Shown piece after piece: positions 26,398 to 35,356 of a stretch of DNA of 40,057 bases. The position numbers and the translations under genes were made by a program. Position 1 is the first letter of the stretch. The number at the start of each line of letters is the position of its first letter. Origin of the DNA: Clostridia bacterium (lineage in GTDB: Bacteria > Bacillota > Clostridia > UBA1381); the NCBI GenBank assembly GCA_017415105.1, contig JAFQJD010000013.1, positions 1 to 40,057 of the forward strand, given 5' to 3'. Below the pieces are notes generated by a model, which worked only from the letters and a program-made list of their open reading frames with translations, was not told the origin of the DNA and did no database searches.

Positions 26398-27594
26398 GTG
26401 AAATTTGATACAATTGAGCAGGCACTCGAAGATTTAAGAAACGGTAAGGTAATTCTCTGTACAGACGATGAAAACCGTGAGAACGAGGGCGACTTAATCT
26501 GTGCTGCAGAATTTGCAACAACAGAGAATGTCAATTTTATGGCAAGCGACGCAAAGGGACTTATATGTATGCCGATGAGCCGTGAATATATAGAAAAGCT
26601 TGGCTTAAGACCGATGGTTGCAAATAACACAGACAACCACGAAACGGCATTCACAGAGTCTATTGACCATATAGAAACAACCACCGGAATAAGTGCCAAG
26701 GAGCGTGGATTAACTGCACGAATGACTGTGACAGATGATGCAAAACCGTCTGATTTCAGAAGACCGGGCCATATGTTTCCGCTTGAGGCAAAGCCGGGTG
26801 GTGTATTTGAAAGAAACGGACACACCGAAGCAACTGTTGACCTTTGCCGTCTTGCAGGATTAAAGGAAGTTGGACTTTGCTGCGAAATAATGCGAGAGGA
26901 TGGCACAATGATGCGTGGCGAGGAGCTTACAGAGCTTGCAAAGAAGCATAATCTCACATTTATATGTATCAAAGACCTGCAATCATACAGACGTAAGCAC
27001 GAAACATTTATGAAACGTGAAGCATCGGCAAAGCTGCCGACAAAATACGGTGAGTTTGAAATTTGCGGCTACACAAACGAAATCACCGGAAAATCGCATA
27101 TCGCAATAGTTAAGGGTGATGTGTCGGGAGACGAACCTGTGCTGTGCCGTGTTCATTCTGAGTGTATGACGGGTGATGTTTTCGGTTCGTGCCGTTGCGA
27201 TTGCGGTGAACAGCTTGCAGAGGCTATGAAAGCAATTGAAAAAGAGGGCAGAGGCGTTATAGTATATCTCCGTCAGGAGGGCAGAGGCATAGGGCTTATA
27301 AATAAGATTAAGGCGTATACATTGCAGGAAAACGGCTTTGATACCGTTGAGGCAAATGTTGAGCTTGGCTTTGCACCCGATTTAAGAGATTACAGCGAGG
27401 GTGCACAGATTTTACGAGACCTTGGAGTTTCAAAGCTCAGAATTATGACAAATAACCCCGAAAAGATAACTGACTTATCAGATTACGGGTTAGAAATAGT
27501 TGAGCGTGTACCGATAAAGATACCCGCAAAAAAAGAAAATGAGTTCTATCTCAAAACAAAACAGCACAAAATGGGACATTTATTCAAATATTAA
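26398..27594 (+). CDS. ribBA: 3,4-dihydroxy-2-butanone-4-phosphate synthase / GTP cyclohydrolase II
   Basis: The protein has 398 residues. The N-terminal DHBP synthase has [11 protein letters not shown] (23-33) and RPGHMFPL. The C-terminal GTP cyclohydrolase II (about 205-398) has the zinc cysteines in [20 protein letters not shown]. It supplies both precursors of riboflavin. The start codon is GTG, 6 nt after AAGGAGGC. Confidence 0.97.
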   Translation: MKFDTIEQALEDLRNGKVILCTDDENRENEGDLICAAEFATTENVNFMASDAKGLICMPMSREYIEKLGLRPMVANNTDNHETAFTESIDHIETTTGISAKERGLTARMTVTDDAKPSDFRRPGHMFPLEAKPGGVFERNGHTEATVDLCRLAGLKEVGLCCEIMREDGTMMRGEELTELAKKHNLTFICIKDLQSYRRKHETFMKREASAKLPTKYGEFEICGYTNEITGKSHIAIVKGDVSGDEPVLCRVHSECMTGDVFGSCRCDCGEQLAEAMKAIEKEGRGVIVYLRQEGRGIGLINKIKAYTLQENGFDTVEANVELGFAPDLRDYSEGAQILRDLGVSKLRIMTNNPEKITDLSDYGLEIVERVPIKIPAKKENEFYLKTKQHKMGHLFKY

Positions 27595-27608
27595 AGGAGG
27601 AAGAGAAA

Positions 27609-28073
27609 ATGAATGTACTTGAAGGAAAATTTAACGGTGAAGGATTGAAAATTGCTTTGGTGGCATCAAGATTTAATGAGTTTATAACATCAAAGCTTAT
27701 AGGCGGTGCAGAGGACTGCTTAAAGCGTCACGGTGTTGCGGACAATGATATTACACTCGTGTGGGTGCCAGGAGCGTTTGAGATTCCTGTTATGGCGAAG
27801 AAAATGGCAGAGTCTGGTAAGTATGATGCAGTTATTTGTCTTGGTGCTGTTATACGCGGTGCGACATATCATTATGAAATGGTATGCAACGAGGCTGCAA
27901 AGGGTATCGCTCAGGCATCAATGGCAACAGGCGTTCCTGTACTGTTTGGTGTAATTACAACCGATACAATCGAGCAGGCAATCGAACGTGCAGGTACAAA
28001 GGCAGGTAACAAGGGTTATGACTGTGCAATGTCTGCAATTGAAATGGCAAACGCATTTAAGCAGTTAGGTTAA
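27609..28073 (+). CDS. ribH: 6,7-dimethyl-8-ribityllumazine synthase
   Basis: The protein has 154 residues, the usual length, with [12 protein letters not shown] (79-90) containing the catalytic His88 and a C-terminal [20 protein letters not shown]. It forms lumazine from the products of RibA/RibD and RibB. AAAGGAGGAAG precedes the start. Confidence 0.97.
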   Translation: MNVLEGKFNGEGLKIALVASRFNEFITSKLIGGAEDCLKRHGVADNDITLVWVPGAFEIPVMAKKMAESGKYDAVICLGAVIRGATYHYEMVCNEAAKGIAQASMATGVPVLFGVITTDTIEQAIERAGTKAGNKGYDCAMSAIEMANAFKQLG

Positions 28074-28077
28074 TGAT

Positions 28078-28377
28078 ATGAATAAAAAAATTTTGAATCT
28101 GATAAATACCACAGCAGGTCAGCTTATATTCGCACTCCTTGCGGGGCTTGGATATTTTATGCTCATATCCGGCTGGGTAATCGACTTTTCAAAAGGCAGC
28201 TGGCTTATACTTATGTACGTTGCTCCTTTGGTTATATGCGGTGCGGCACTTGTTATAATTAAACTCATAAAACAGGCAAGAGAAGCAGAAAACGAAAAAA
28301 CAATTTTAAAAATTTTCTGGCTTCATATATGTGTAATTTTGCTTGGTATAGTATTTGTGGTAACAAGATTTGTATAA
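28078..28377 (+). CDS. small membrane protein at the end of the rib operon
   Basis: The protein has 99 residues with three hydrophobic helices (about 14-32, 40-62 and 79-97) and a charged stretch between the second and third. I do not recognise a family. It starts 4 nt after ribH, so it is co-transcribed and under the FMN riboswitch. It is not one of the known riboflavin carriers by size or pattern; a role in flavin transport or membrane supply would be pure guesswork. Confidence 0.68.
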   Translation: MNKKILNLINTTAGQLIFALLAGLGYFMLISGWVIDFSKGSWLILMYVAPLVICGAALVIIKLIKQAREAENEKTILKIFWLHICVILLGIVFVVTRFV

Positions 28378-28380
28378 TTT

Positions 28381-28411
28381 AAAGCAGTCATTGAATTGCA
28401 ATGACTGCTTT
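28381..28411. terminator. bidirectional terminator between rib operon and murC
   Basis: A perfect 13-bp stem (28381-28393 with 28399-28411) lies between the convergent genes. Confidence 0.85.
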
Positions 28412-28415
28412 TGAC

Positions 28416-29795
28416 TTATTTAAAAAGATTATTGCTTATCTCTGTAACATCACCGGCACCCATTGTGAATATAATATCACCCGGCTGTGCGGTTTCTTTT
28501 ATATAGCTTTCTATATCCTCGAATTTGTCAATATACTTTGCATCAATGCCACGCATCTTTATTTCGTCCGCAAGCTTATCGGGGTCTGTTACGCCATCGT
28601 AAACCTCACGTGCGGCATAGATATGAGTTAAAATTAACTCATCCGCATCATCGAACGCTGTAACAAAATCGTTCCATAAAGTGCGTGTGCGTGAATACGT
28701 ATGTGGCTGGAACACACAGCGGATACGTTTTGGCTCAAAAGACTTCGCAGCTTTTAATGTAAGTTTAATTTCTGTCGGATGATGTGCATAATCATCAATA
28801 ATTACAGCATCGTTTATAAGTCCTTTTTTCTCAAATCTGCGATGCGTACCGCGGAATGTTTCCACACCCTTTGCGGCAACCGTAGCATCAAGCCCTAAAA
28901 GCTCGCATACTGCAATCGTTGCGAGTGAATTTAATATATTATGGTCACCCGTTACATTCAGAGATGCGTGTGTAAGGAACTCACCTTTCTTATAAATATC
29001 AAATGACGGATAACCTGCGTGATAAACTATGTTTTGTGCATAGTAGTCGTTTGTGTCGCTCATACCGTAGGTAACTATATCAAGGTCTGAAGAGTCAAGT
29101 GCAATTTTAATATTTTCGTCCTCGCCGTATGCAACAACCGAGCCAACTCCGCGTGTGAGTTCTGCATAGCTTCTGAAGCTCTCACGTATCATTTCGATAC
29201 CGGTGAAGAAATCAAGGTGATCCTCTTCAATGTTCGTAATAAGTGCAATAGTGGGGTAGAACTTTAAAAAGCTGTTTGTATATTCACAAGCCTCTGTAAC
29301 AAACATATCCGACTTGCCGCAACGGATGTTACCGCCTATAAGGTCAAGCTCGCCGCCGACTGATATAGTCGGGTCTGTGTCGGCATAAATCAAAGCGTGT
29401 GCAAGCATTGATGTGGTTGTCGTTTTTCCGTGTGTTCCTGCAACGCCTACGGCGTTTTTGTACTTCTTCATAAGTGCACCCAAAAACTCTGCACGGTCAA
29501 TAAGCTGAATGTTGTTTTCAACTGCCGCTTTCATTTCGGGATTATCCATTTTAACTGCTGCCGTATGCACTATAAGGTCGGCACCCTCGATATTCTTTGC
29601 ATCGTGTCCTTCATAAATAACAGCACCTTCTGCTTCAAGCTTATCGGTTATATTTGTTTTTGTGCGGTCACTTCCGGTAACTTTATAGCCGTCTGCAACT
29701 GCAATGTGAGCAAGCCCGCTCATGCTTATACCGCCAATACCGATAAAGTGAATATGTGCATTTATCTTAAGATTGTTTATTTCAAAACTTTGCAT
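28416..29795 (-). CDS. murC: UDP-N-acetylmuramate--L-alanine ligase
   Basis: The protein has 459 residues. IHFIGIGGISMSGLA is the N-terminal Rossmann loop and GVAGTHGKTTTT (117-128) the ATP-binding loop. IDDYAHHPTEI and FQPHTYSRT are further Mur-ligase signatures. It adds the first amino acid of the peptidoglycan peptide in the cytoplasm. It is a single gene facing the rib operon, with GGAAGG upstream of the ATG. Confidence 0.97.
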   Translation of the reverse strand: MQSFEINNLKINAHIHFIGIGGISMSGLAHIAVADGYKVTGSDRTKTNITDKLEAEGAVIYEGHDAKNIEGADLIVHTAAVKMDNPEMKAAVENNIQLIDRAEFLGALMKKYKNAVGVAGTHGKTTTTSMLAHALIYADTDPTISVGGELDLIGGNIRCGKSDMFVTEACEYTNSFLKFYPTIALITNIEEDHLDFFTGIEMIRESFRSYAELTRGVGSVVAYGEDENIKIALDSSDLDIVTYGMSDTNDYYAQNIVYHAGYPSFDIYKKGEFLTHASLNVTGDHNILNSLATIAVCELLGLDATVAAKGVETFRGTHRRFEKKGLINDAVIIDDYAHHPTEIKLTLKAAKSFEPKRIRCVFQPHTYSRTRTLWNDFVTAFDDADELILTHIYAAREVYDGVTDPDKLADEIKMRGIDAKYIDKFEDIESYIKETAQPGDIIFTMGAGDVTEISNNLFK

Positions 29796-29842
29796 AATTT
29801 TATCCTTCCAAAAAGAAAAACCAAAAACTTTACCACCTATCT

Positions 29843-29848
29843 ATTATA
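29843..29848 (-). promoter_or_regulatory. -10 box of murC
   Basis: TATAAT on the minus strand lies about 50 nt before murC. The -35 region is A/T-rich with no clear hexamer. Confidence 0.45.
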
Positions 29849-29951
29849 TACCAAATCAACAAAAACTTAAACTGTTTTTGTGCAAGTTTTACATTCTTGA
29901 CAAAAAAATGGTAAAAAATAAAAAAAAATTGAAATAATTACACAAAAAAGC

Positions 29952-29980
29952 TTGACAAACCCCAAAAATTAGGGTAAAAT
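29952..29980 (+). promoter_or_regulatory. promoter of spoVG
   Basis: TTGACA (29952-29957), 17 nt, TAAAAT (29975-29980). Confidence 0.82.
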
Positions 29981-29982
29981 GT

Positions 29983-30089
29983 TATGGTAAGTAACTATGT
30001 ATACCATAGTAAATCCCGTATGGGATATGACATCACTGGAAAGACTACAAGCACAAATTATTACCTTGTAAGGGAAGGTGGTGAAAATC
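29983..30089 (+). promoter_or_regulatory. structured 5' leader of spoVG
   Basis: This leader of about 100 nt holds three inverted repeats: ACTATG (29994-29999) with CATAGT (30005-30010), ATCCC (30013-30017) with GGGAT (30022-30026), and ACCTT (30062-30066) with AAGGT (30075-30079). The last covers the AAGGTGG ribosome site. The element matches no family that I recognise. Confidence 0.45.
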
Positions 30090-30374
30090 TTGGAGATTAC
30101 GGACATCAGAGTTAAGAAAATTCTGACTGAGAGCTCTGCTGAGAGTAAAATGAAAGCGGTAGTATCTGTAACTTTCGACGACGCATTTGTGGTACACGAC
30201 ATTAAAATCATCGAAGGACAAGAAAAACTGTTTACGGCGATGCCTAGCAGAAAGACACAGGATGGTGAATTCAAAGATATAGCACATCCGATAAACAGAG
30301 AGATGCGTGTCAAGCTCGAAGAAGCAATTCTTGCTGAATATCGGAACGTATTAGAGCAGTCTGTTGAAGAATAA
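30090..30374 (+). CDS. spoVG: septation regulator SpoVG
   Basis: The protein has 94 residues from a TTG start. Family proteins begin MEITDVR, matching the TTG GAG ATT here, and AAGGTGG lies 8 nt ahead; GTG codons at 30078 or 30081 are alternatives. [30 protein letters not shown] and the C-terminal helix are conserved SpoVG features. SpoVG is a small nucleic-acid-binding regulator affecting septation, sporulation and surface traits. Monocistronic with its own promoter and terminator. Confidence 0.93.
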   Translation: MEITDIRVKKILTESSAESKMKAVVSVTFDDAFVVHDIKIIEGQEKLFTAMPSRKTQDGEFKDIAHPINREMRVKLEEAILAEYRNVLEQSVEE

Positions 30375-30422
30375 TAACGAAATAATATTATCCGGACTGA
30401 ATAATCAAGATTTCCAAACATA

Positions 30423-30450
30423 AAAACCGTCTCAAAACGACGGTTTTTTT
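30423..30450 (+). terminator. terminator of spoVG
   Basis: A 9-bp stem (30423-30431 with 30439-30447) runs into a T tract. Confidence 0.85.
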
Positions 30451-30461
30451 ACGTTAAACTA

Positions 30462-30490
30462 TTGTATTTCTCGGAATGTTATGGTATAAT
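30462..30490 (+). promoter_or_regulatory. promoter of the pan operon
   Basis: TTGTAT (30462-30467), 17 nt, perfect TATAAT (30485-30490). Confidence 0.7.
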
Positions 30491-30513
30491 CATATAGTGT
30501 AAGTTAAATTGGA

Positions 30514-30542
30514 GTGCCGTTACCTTTTTTAGGAACGGACAC
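30514..30542 (+). promoter_or_regulatory. pan-motif hairpin with two bulged adenosines
   Basis: In the 5' leader of panB a hairpin pairs 30514-30516 with 30540-30542, 30517-30521 with 30534-30538, and 30523-30524 with 30532-30533. A30522 and A30539 are left as single bulges. The published pan RNA motif is a simple stem with two conserved bulged adenosines in leaders of panB/panC/panD operons, and both place and shape match. Its ligand or mechanism is not known to me. Confidence 0.75.
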
Positions 30543-30575
30543 TGAATATTTATGATTTTACGGAAGGAGACAACT

Positions 30576-31421
30576 ATGAAAACGACAGTAGCTGATTTTG
30601 CATCAATGAAAAGAAACGGCGAGAAAATCACAATGGTCACAGGCTATGATTATTCGACCGCAAAGCTTATTGATTCTTCGGGAATAAACTCTATTCTCGT
30701 AGGCGACTCGTTAGGAATGGTAATGCTTGGTTATCCCGATACAATATCGGTAACCATGGAGGATATGATTCACCACGCACAGGCTGTGGTAAGAGGAACG
30801 GAGAACGCATTAGTGGTATGCGATATGCCGTTTATGTCATATCAGACGTCGGTGTATGACGCAGTAGTAAACGCCGGCAGACTTATGAAAGAGGGCAGAG
30901 CAGGAGCAGTTAAGCTTGAGGGCGGCAAAGAATTTGACCAACACGTAAAGGCTATAGTGAATGCATCAATCCCTGTATGCGGTCATATCGGAATGACACC
31001 GCAGAGTGTAAATGTTTTTGGTGGCTTTAAGGTACAGGGAAAAACTCTTGAAGCGGCGAAAAAGCTCATTGAGGATGCATTGGCACTTGAAGAGGCAGGA
31101 GCATTTGCGATTGTGCTTGAGTGTGTGCCTGAAAAGCTTGCAGAATATATATCAGAGCTCGTATCAATTCCCACGATAGGAATAGGTGCGGGTGCAGGCT
31201 GTGATGGACAAGTTCTTGTATATCAGGATATGATGGGAATGTACAGTGATTTCACACCGAAATTTGTAAAGCAGTATGCCCAGACAGGAAATGTAATGCG
31301 TGAAGCGTTTAAAAAATACAGTGAAGAAGTAAAGTCGGGAGCATTCCCGACGGAGGAACATTCGTTCAGGATAGATGAAGATATAATGCAGAAGATAAAG
31401 GCTTGGAGGGATGATGTATGA
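30576..31421 (+). CDS. panB: 3-methyl-2-oxobutanoate hydroxymethyltransferase
   Basis: The protein has 281 residues. [34 protein letters not shown] and VKLEGG are typical; Asp in VGDS and the following conserved acids bind the metal and ketoisovalerate. It makes ketopantoate, the first committed step of pantothenate synthesis. I start at 30576, 8 nt after GGAAGGAG, rather than 8 codons upstream. Its last codons overlap panC by four bases. Confidence 0.96.
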   Translation: MKTTVADFASMKRNGEKITMVTGYDYSTAKLIDSSGINSILVGDSLGMVMLGYPDTISVTMEDMIHHAQAVVRGTENALVVCDMPFMSYQTSVYDAVVNAGRLMKEGRAGAVKLEGGKEFDQHVKAIVNASIPVCGHIGMTPQSVNVFGGFKVQGKTLEAAKKLIEDALALEEAGAFAIVLECVPEKLAEYISELVSIPTIGIGAGAGCDGQVLVYQDMMGMYSDFTPKFVKQYAQTGNVMREAFKKYSEEVKSGAFPTEEHSFRIDEDIMQKIKAWRDDV

Positions 31422-32275
31422 TACCTGTTGTAAAGACCGTAGAAGAAGTCCGCAGATATGTTAAATCCGCAAAAAAAGAGGGTAAAACAATAGGCTTTGT
31501 GCCGACAATGGGATTTTTACACGAGGGACATAAATCACTTATAGTTCGTGCCGCGAAAGAAAATGATTTTGTAGTGGTATCAGATTTTGTAAACCCCACA
31601 CAGTTCGGACCGAATGAGGACTTTGAGGCGTATCCGAGGGATATAGAGCAGGATGCCAAACTATGTAAAGAAGCAGGTGCAGATATTATATTTAACCCCG
31701 AAGCTCCGGAAATGTATGATAATGCACTCACAACCGTTACAGTTGATAAGATAACAAAGGTGCTTTGCGGTGCATCACGTCCGGGACATTTTGCAGGTGT
31801 TGCAACTGTTGTTTCAAAGCTATTTAATATCGTAGCACCTGACCGTGCATATTTTGGTGAAAAAGATGCACAGCAGTTAATGGTAATACGAAAGATGGTT
31901 AAAGACCTTAACTTTGATATAGAAATAGTTGGTTGTCCGATAATCCGTGAGGAGGACGGGCTTGCAAAAAGTTCACGAAACACATACCTTAACTGTGAAG
32001 AACGCAAGGCGGCACTGTGTCTGTCACGTGCATTAAATATTGGCAAAAAAATGATAGAGGATGGCGAAAAATCAGCTGTTGCTGTTAAAAACGCAATTAT
32101 AGCTGAAATCGAAAAAGAACCGCTTTCAAAAATTGACTATGTAGAAATAGTTGACCTTGACACTTTAGACCCAGCAGAACGTACAGATACAGGAATACTC
32201 ACAGCAATAGCTGTATATATAGGCAAAACAAGACTTATTGACAACTTCATAATAGAGAAGGTGGATAACAAATGA
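31418..32275 (+). CDS. panC: pantothenate synthetase
   Basis: The protein has 285 residues. [15 protein letters not shown] carries the HIGH-like HEGH (35-38), [14 protein letters not shown] follows, and GLAKSSRN stands in for KMSKS. It joins pantoate and beta-alanine with ATP. It starts inside panB and ends inside panD in ATGA overlaps, so the three are translationally coupled. Confidence 0.97.
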   Translation: MIPVVKTVEEVRRYVKSAKKEGKTIGFVPTMGFLHEGHKSLIVRAAKENDFVVVSDFVNPTQFGPNEDFEAYPRDIEQDAKLCKEAGADIIFNPEAPEMYDNALTTVTVDKITKVLCGASRPGHFAGVATVVSKLFNIVAPDRAYFGEKDAQQLMVIRKMVKDLNFDIEIVGCPIIREEDGLAKSSRNTYLNCEERKAALCLSRALNIGKKMIEDGEKSAVAVKNAIIAEIEKEPLSKIDYVEIVDLDTLDPAERTDTGILTAIAVYIGKTRLIDNFIIEKVDNK

Positions 32276-32658
32276 CACTTACAATGCTTAAATCAAAAAT
32301 TCACCGTGCAACGGTAACTGAGGCAAACCTTGACTATGTCGGAAGTATAACTATTGATTCAGAACTTTTAGAAGCTTCAGGAATACTCGAATATGAAAAA
32401 GTAGCTGTAGTGGATATAACAAACGGTGCACGCCTTGAGACATATACAATAGCCGGCGAGCCGGGTTCGGGCATAATATGCCTTAACGGTGCGGCGGCAA
32501 AACTTATAGAAAAAGGCGATATGGTAATAATAATGGCATATGCGGATATGACGCCGGAGGAAGCAAAGGAATGTAAACCGACTGTTGTATTTGTAGACAA
32601 TAAAAACAAAATCAAATCAATAAAGTGCTATGAAAAGCATGGGCTTTTGGAGGACTAA
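32272..32658 (+). CDS. panD: aspartate 1-decarboxylase proenzyme
   Basis: The protein has 128 residues. DYVGSITID contains the self-cleavage site Gly24-Ser25; the serine becomes the catalytic pyruvoyl group. This numbering equals the classic one when the ATG at 32272 is used. It makes beta-alanine for PanC. Confidence 0.97.
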   Translation: MTLTMLKSKIHRATVTEANLDYVGSITIDSELLEASGILEYEKVAVVDITNGARLETYTIAGEPGSGIICLNGAAAKLIEKGDMVIIMAYADMTPEEAKECKPTVVFVDNKNKIKSIKCYEKHGLLED

Positions 32659-32661
32659 TCA

Positions 32662-33936
32662 ATGAACAGAATACCCATTACTTTGCTTACAGGATATCTT
32701 GGTGCAGGAAAAACAACGCTTATGAACCACATCCTTTCTAATCAGGAGGGATATAAAGCAGCTGTAATCGTAAACGATATAGGAGAGGTGAATATCGACT
32801 CATCGCTTATTCAGAAAGGCGGAGTTGTTACAGAGGAGGACAGCAGTCTTGTGCCACTTACAAACGGATGTATATGCTGTACGTTAAAAACTGACCTGAT
32901 GCAGCAGATTATTGACCTTGTAAAGAGTCAGAAGTTTGACTATATTCTGATTGAGGCAAGTGGTATTTGTGAGCCGATGCCGATAGTTCAGACAATAGCA
33001 ATGATGGATGGCACAGTGCCGGACAGTGAAATTCCGCCGATTGTACGTCTTGACGGTGTTGTAACGGTAGTAGACGCACTGCGGCTTCGTGATGAATTTG
33101 CAAGCGGAGAACGTCTCATGGAGGATACTGATGAGGACGATATCGAAAACCTGCTTGTTGAGCAGATTGAATTCTGTTCAACGGTAATTATAAATAAGAT
33201 TGACGAAATAGATGCAACTGACCTTAAAAAAGTACGTGCAGTTGTAAGAGCACTTCAGCCAAAGGCAAAGCTTATAGAAACAAACTTTGCAAAGGTTGAT
33301 ATTGCTGATATACTTGACACAAATCAGTTTGACTATGATAAAACATTCTCCTCTGCAGGCTGGATAGCCGAGTTTGAGAAAGAGGACGAAGAGCATCATC
33401 ACGAGGATGAGCATGAGTGTCACTGTCACGAGCATGATGAAGAACATGAGTGCCATTGCCACGAGGAAGGTCACGAGTGCCATTGTCACGACCACGACCA
33501 TCATGAGCATGGACACCACCATCATCATCACCATGGACCGCATTGTCACTGCGGTGAGTGTGATGATGAGGAATACGGTATAGGCTCGTTTGTATATACA
33601 CGCCGCCGTCCGTTTAAACTCGCAAAGCTTCGCTCATGGTTATCTGATAACTTCCCGACAAACGTAATTCGTTGTAAGGGTATTATATGGATAGACGTTG
33701 ATAATGATATGTCATTCGTACTTGAACAGGCAGGAAGACAGATAAATATGTCAGAAAACGGACGTTGGTTTGCATCAGCTCCGAAAAAACAGCTTGAAGA
33801 ATTTGTTAAACGTGATCCGTCCATTATGAAAAACTGGGACGATGAGGTTGGCGACAGAATGATAAAGCTTGTATTTATCGGTAAAAAGCTTGACCGTGAA
33901 TTTATCGAGGGCGAGCTTGATAAACTGTTAGGCTGA
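32662..33936 (+). CDS. CobW/COG0523 G3E GTPase with a His/Cys-rich metal-binding insert
   Basis: The protein has 424 residues. Walker A is [10 protein letters not shown] (11-20), the COG0523 metal site is CICC (70-73), and the NKID base-recognition motif is near 172. Between the GTPase core and the CobW C-terminal domain lies an insert (about 244-302) with three near-repeats of HECHCH, a run of seven His and HCHCGEC. Such proteins deliver zinc or other metals to client enzymes. It starts 3 nt after panD, clearly within the pantothenate operon, which is unusual and hints at a metal-dependent Pan enzyme such as PanB as client. That link is inference. Confidence 0.92.
   Translation: MNRIPITLLTGYLGAGKTTLMNHILSNQEGYKAAVIVNDIGEVNIDSSLIQKGGVVTEEDSSLVPLTNGCICCTLKTDLMQQIIDLVKSQKFDYILIEASGICEPMPIVQTIAMMDGTVPDSEIPPIVRLDGVVTVVDALRLRDEFASGERLMEDTDEDDIENLLVEQIEFCSTVIINKIDEIDATDLKKVRAVVRALQPKAKLIETNFAKVDIADILDTNQFDYDKTFSSAGWIAEFEKEDEEHHHEDEHECHCHEHDEEHECHCHEEGHECHCHDHDHHEHGHHHHHHHGPHCHCGECDDEEYGIGSFVYTRRRPFKLAKLRSWLSDNFPTNVIRCKGIIWIDVDNDMSFVLEQAGRQINMSENGRWFASAPKKQLEEFVKRDPSIMKNWDDEVGDRMIKLVFIGKKLDREFIEGELDKLLG
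33415..33555 (+). repeat. tandem His/Cys-coding repeats inside the GTPase gene
   Basis: Near-identical units of about 27-33 nt coding HECHCH plus acidic residues occur three times, followed by a CAY-rich run. They probably arose by slippage and may vary in number between strains. Confidence 0.7.
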
Positions 33937-34647
33937 TTAACTACGTAGAAAAATGATATAAAAAACTACGCATGCCAATGCTAAAGTAATTATAATTACA
34001 ACAACCGGCAGATACTTTGAAAAATCAACAGATTGTTTGGGTTCTTCGGGATAAATAAGTGAATTAAGTGTTGTAAAATCATCGTCCATTTCTATGGAGA
34101 TAACATAGTATCCTTCTTTATCCTGACCAATCCGCATTGAACTGTACTCAAGTGTCGGTTCACTGTTACCTTCACGGTAGTAATCGGTAAATATGACGTA
34201 GAGACTTCCGTCTGAAAGCGGTATTATCCGTTGTATCTTATCAACATCGGTTGCAAAATATCCGGTATAACCGCCGCTGAAATAGTAATATCCGTTATTC
34301 TCGCAGTAACCGAGTGTTGCAAGTTTATCAGGACCTGGCTCTGGTGCATCAATACGGAAAGTTTGGTATACGGCATCTTTAACAAAATCAGTATGACACA
34401 TTTTAAGCTTGTCTGATTGAGTTGCAAATGGCTCTGTATCGGTTATTATTTCAAAGTTACGGTAAGTATATAAAACACGACGCATAAGCTCGTCTTTATC
34501 GCAGCTTTCGGCAGTGTAGTCACCAATATCAACGCAAGCTTTGATGAGCTTTATAAGTTTCGGATTTTCTTCATGGCTTGCATATGCACTTGTAAAAAAG
34601 CATTGCAGAAAAGCATAGATTATAACGGCAGTTTTTATAGTTATCAC
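33937..34647 (-). CDS. signal-peptide protein with C-terminal membrane anchor, unknown function
   Basis: The domain is not recognised. The likely secreted part begins after a signal peptide, KTAVIIYAFLQCFFTSAYA. An extracytoplasmic region of about 175 residues rich in Tyr, Asp and Thr follows, with several beta-type strands, then one membrane helix (VVVIIITLALACVVFYIIF) and a short RS tail. The open frame runs to 34752 but would overlap the divergent hpt start. I place the start at GTG 34647, yet a perfect GGAGGTGAT lies just ahead of an ATA codon at 34638, which may be the true start. The gene is convergent with the pan operon. Confidence 0.65.
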   Translation of the reverse strand: MITIKTAVIIYAFLQCFFTSAYASHEENPKLIKLIKACVDIGDYTAESCDKDELMRRVLYTYRNFEIITDTEPFATQSDKLKMCHTDFVKDAVYQTFRIDAPEPGPDKLATLGYCENNGYYYFSGGYTGYFATDVDKIQRIIPLSDGSLYVIFTDYYREGNSEPTLEYSSMRIGQDKEGYYVISIEMDDDFTTLNSLIYPEEPKQSVDFSKYLPVVVIIITLALACVVFYIIFLRS

Positions 34648-34735
34648 CTCCGGATTAGTTTTCCCGAATTTGTGGTATATATAGAAAAAGCCGGTTGTAA
34701 ATATATGGAAAAAACAAAAGAAAGAGGTAAAAGAT

Positions 34736-35272
34736 ATGCATAACGATATCAAAGAAATCCTGTTTACAAAACAGGAAATTGACCTTATGGTTCATAGAAT
34801 TGCATCGCAGATTAACGAGGAATTTGAGGGTGAGGAGCTGATAGCTGTTGTTATCCTTAAAGGCAGTATGATGTTTGCAGCAGACCTTGTACGCTGTCTT
34901 ACTGTAAATGTAAAGCTTGATTTTCTGCAGGCTTCAAGCTATGGAAGCGGTACGCAGTCAAGCGGAGTAATAAACATAAAAAAGGATATTGATTCGGACA
35001 TCAGCGGGAAAAATGTGCTGTTAATTGAAGATATAATCGACAGCGGTAACACACTTTCTCTCCTTAAAAAAGAGATGCAGAGCCGGGGAGCAAAAACAGT
35101 TAAAATTGCATCACTTCTTTCAAAGCCTGACCGTCGTGTTGTAAATGTTGAGGTAGAGTATATAGGAACAGAGATTCCTGATGAGTTTGTAGTGGGCTAT
35201 GGCCTTGATATGGACGAAAAATACAGACAGATGGACTATATAGGCATCTTAAAGCCTGAGGTCTATATGTGA
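34736..35272 (+). CDS. hpt: hypoxanthine phosphoribosyltransferase
   Basis: The protein has 178 residues. The PRPP-binding motif is VLLIEDIIDSGNTL, preceded by VVILKGSMMFAADL and followed by DEFVVGYGLDMDEKYR, all typical of HPRT. It salvages hypoxanthine and guanine to nucleotides. GAGG precedes the ATG. No terminator is obvious before lysS, whose own promoter lies 50 nt later. Confidence 0.96.
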   Translation: MHNDIKEILFTKQEIDLMVHRIASQINEEFEGEELIAVVILKGSMMFAADLVRCLTVNVKLDFLQASSYGSGTQSSGVINIKKDIDSDISGKNVLLIEDIIDSGNTLSLLKKEMQSRGAKTVKIASLLSKPDRRVVNVEVEYIGTEIPDEFVVGYGLDMDEKYRQMDYIGILKPEVYM

Positions 35273-35298
35273 TAATCGCATAAATTTTATCAAATCTA

Positions 35299-35327
35299 TT
35301 GTAAAACAAGGAAAAGTATAGTATAAT
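35299..35327 (+). promoter_or_regulatory. promoter of lysS
   Basis: TTGTAA (35299-35304), 17 nt, TATAAT (35322-35327). Confidence 0.65.
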
Positions 35328-35356
35328 TTACATATTGAATTTTTAGGAGGATAATA

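Noticed and set aside
33415-33555. CRISPR-like repeats
   Set aside because: The short repeats are in frame, encode HECHCH units, and lack spacers of constant length.
33178-33601. Long minus-strand frames opposite the His/Cys-rich part of the GTPase gene
   Set aside because: They arise from the repeated CAY/TGY codons of the real plus-strand gene and have no ribosome site or plausible composition.
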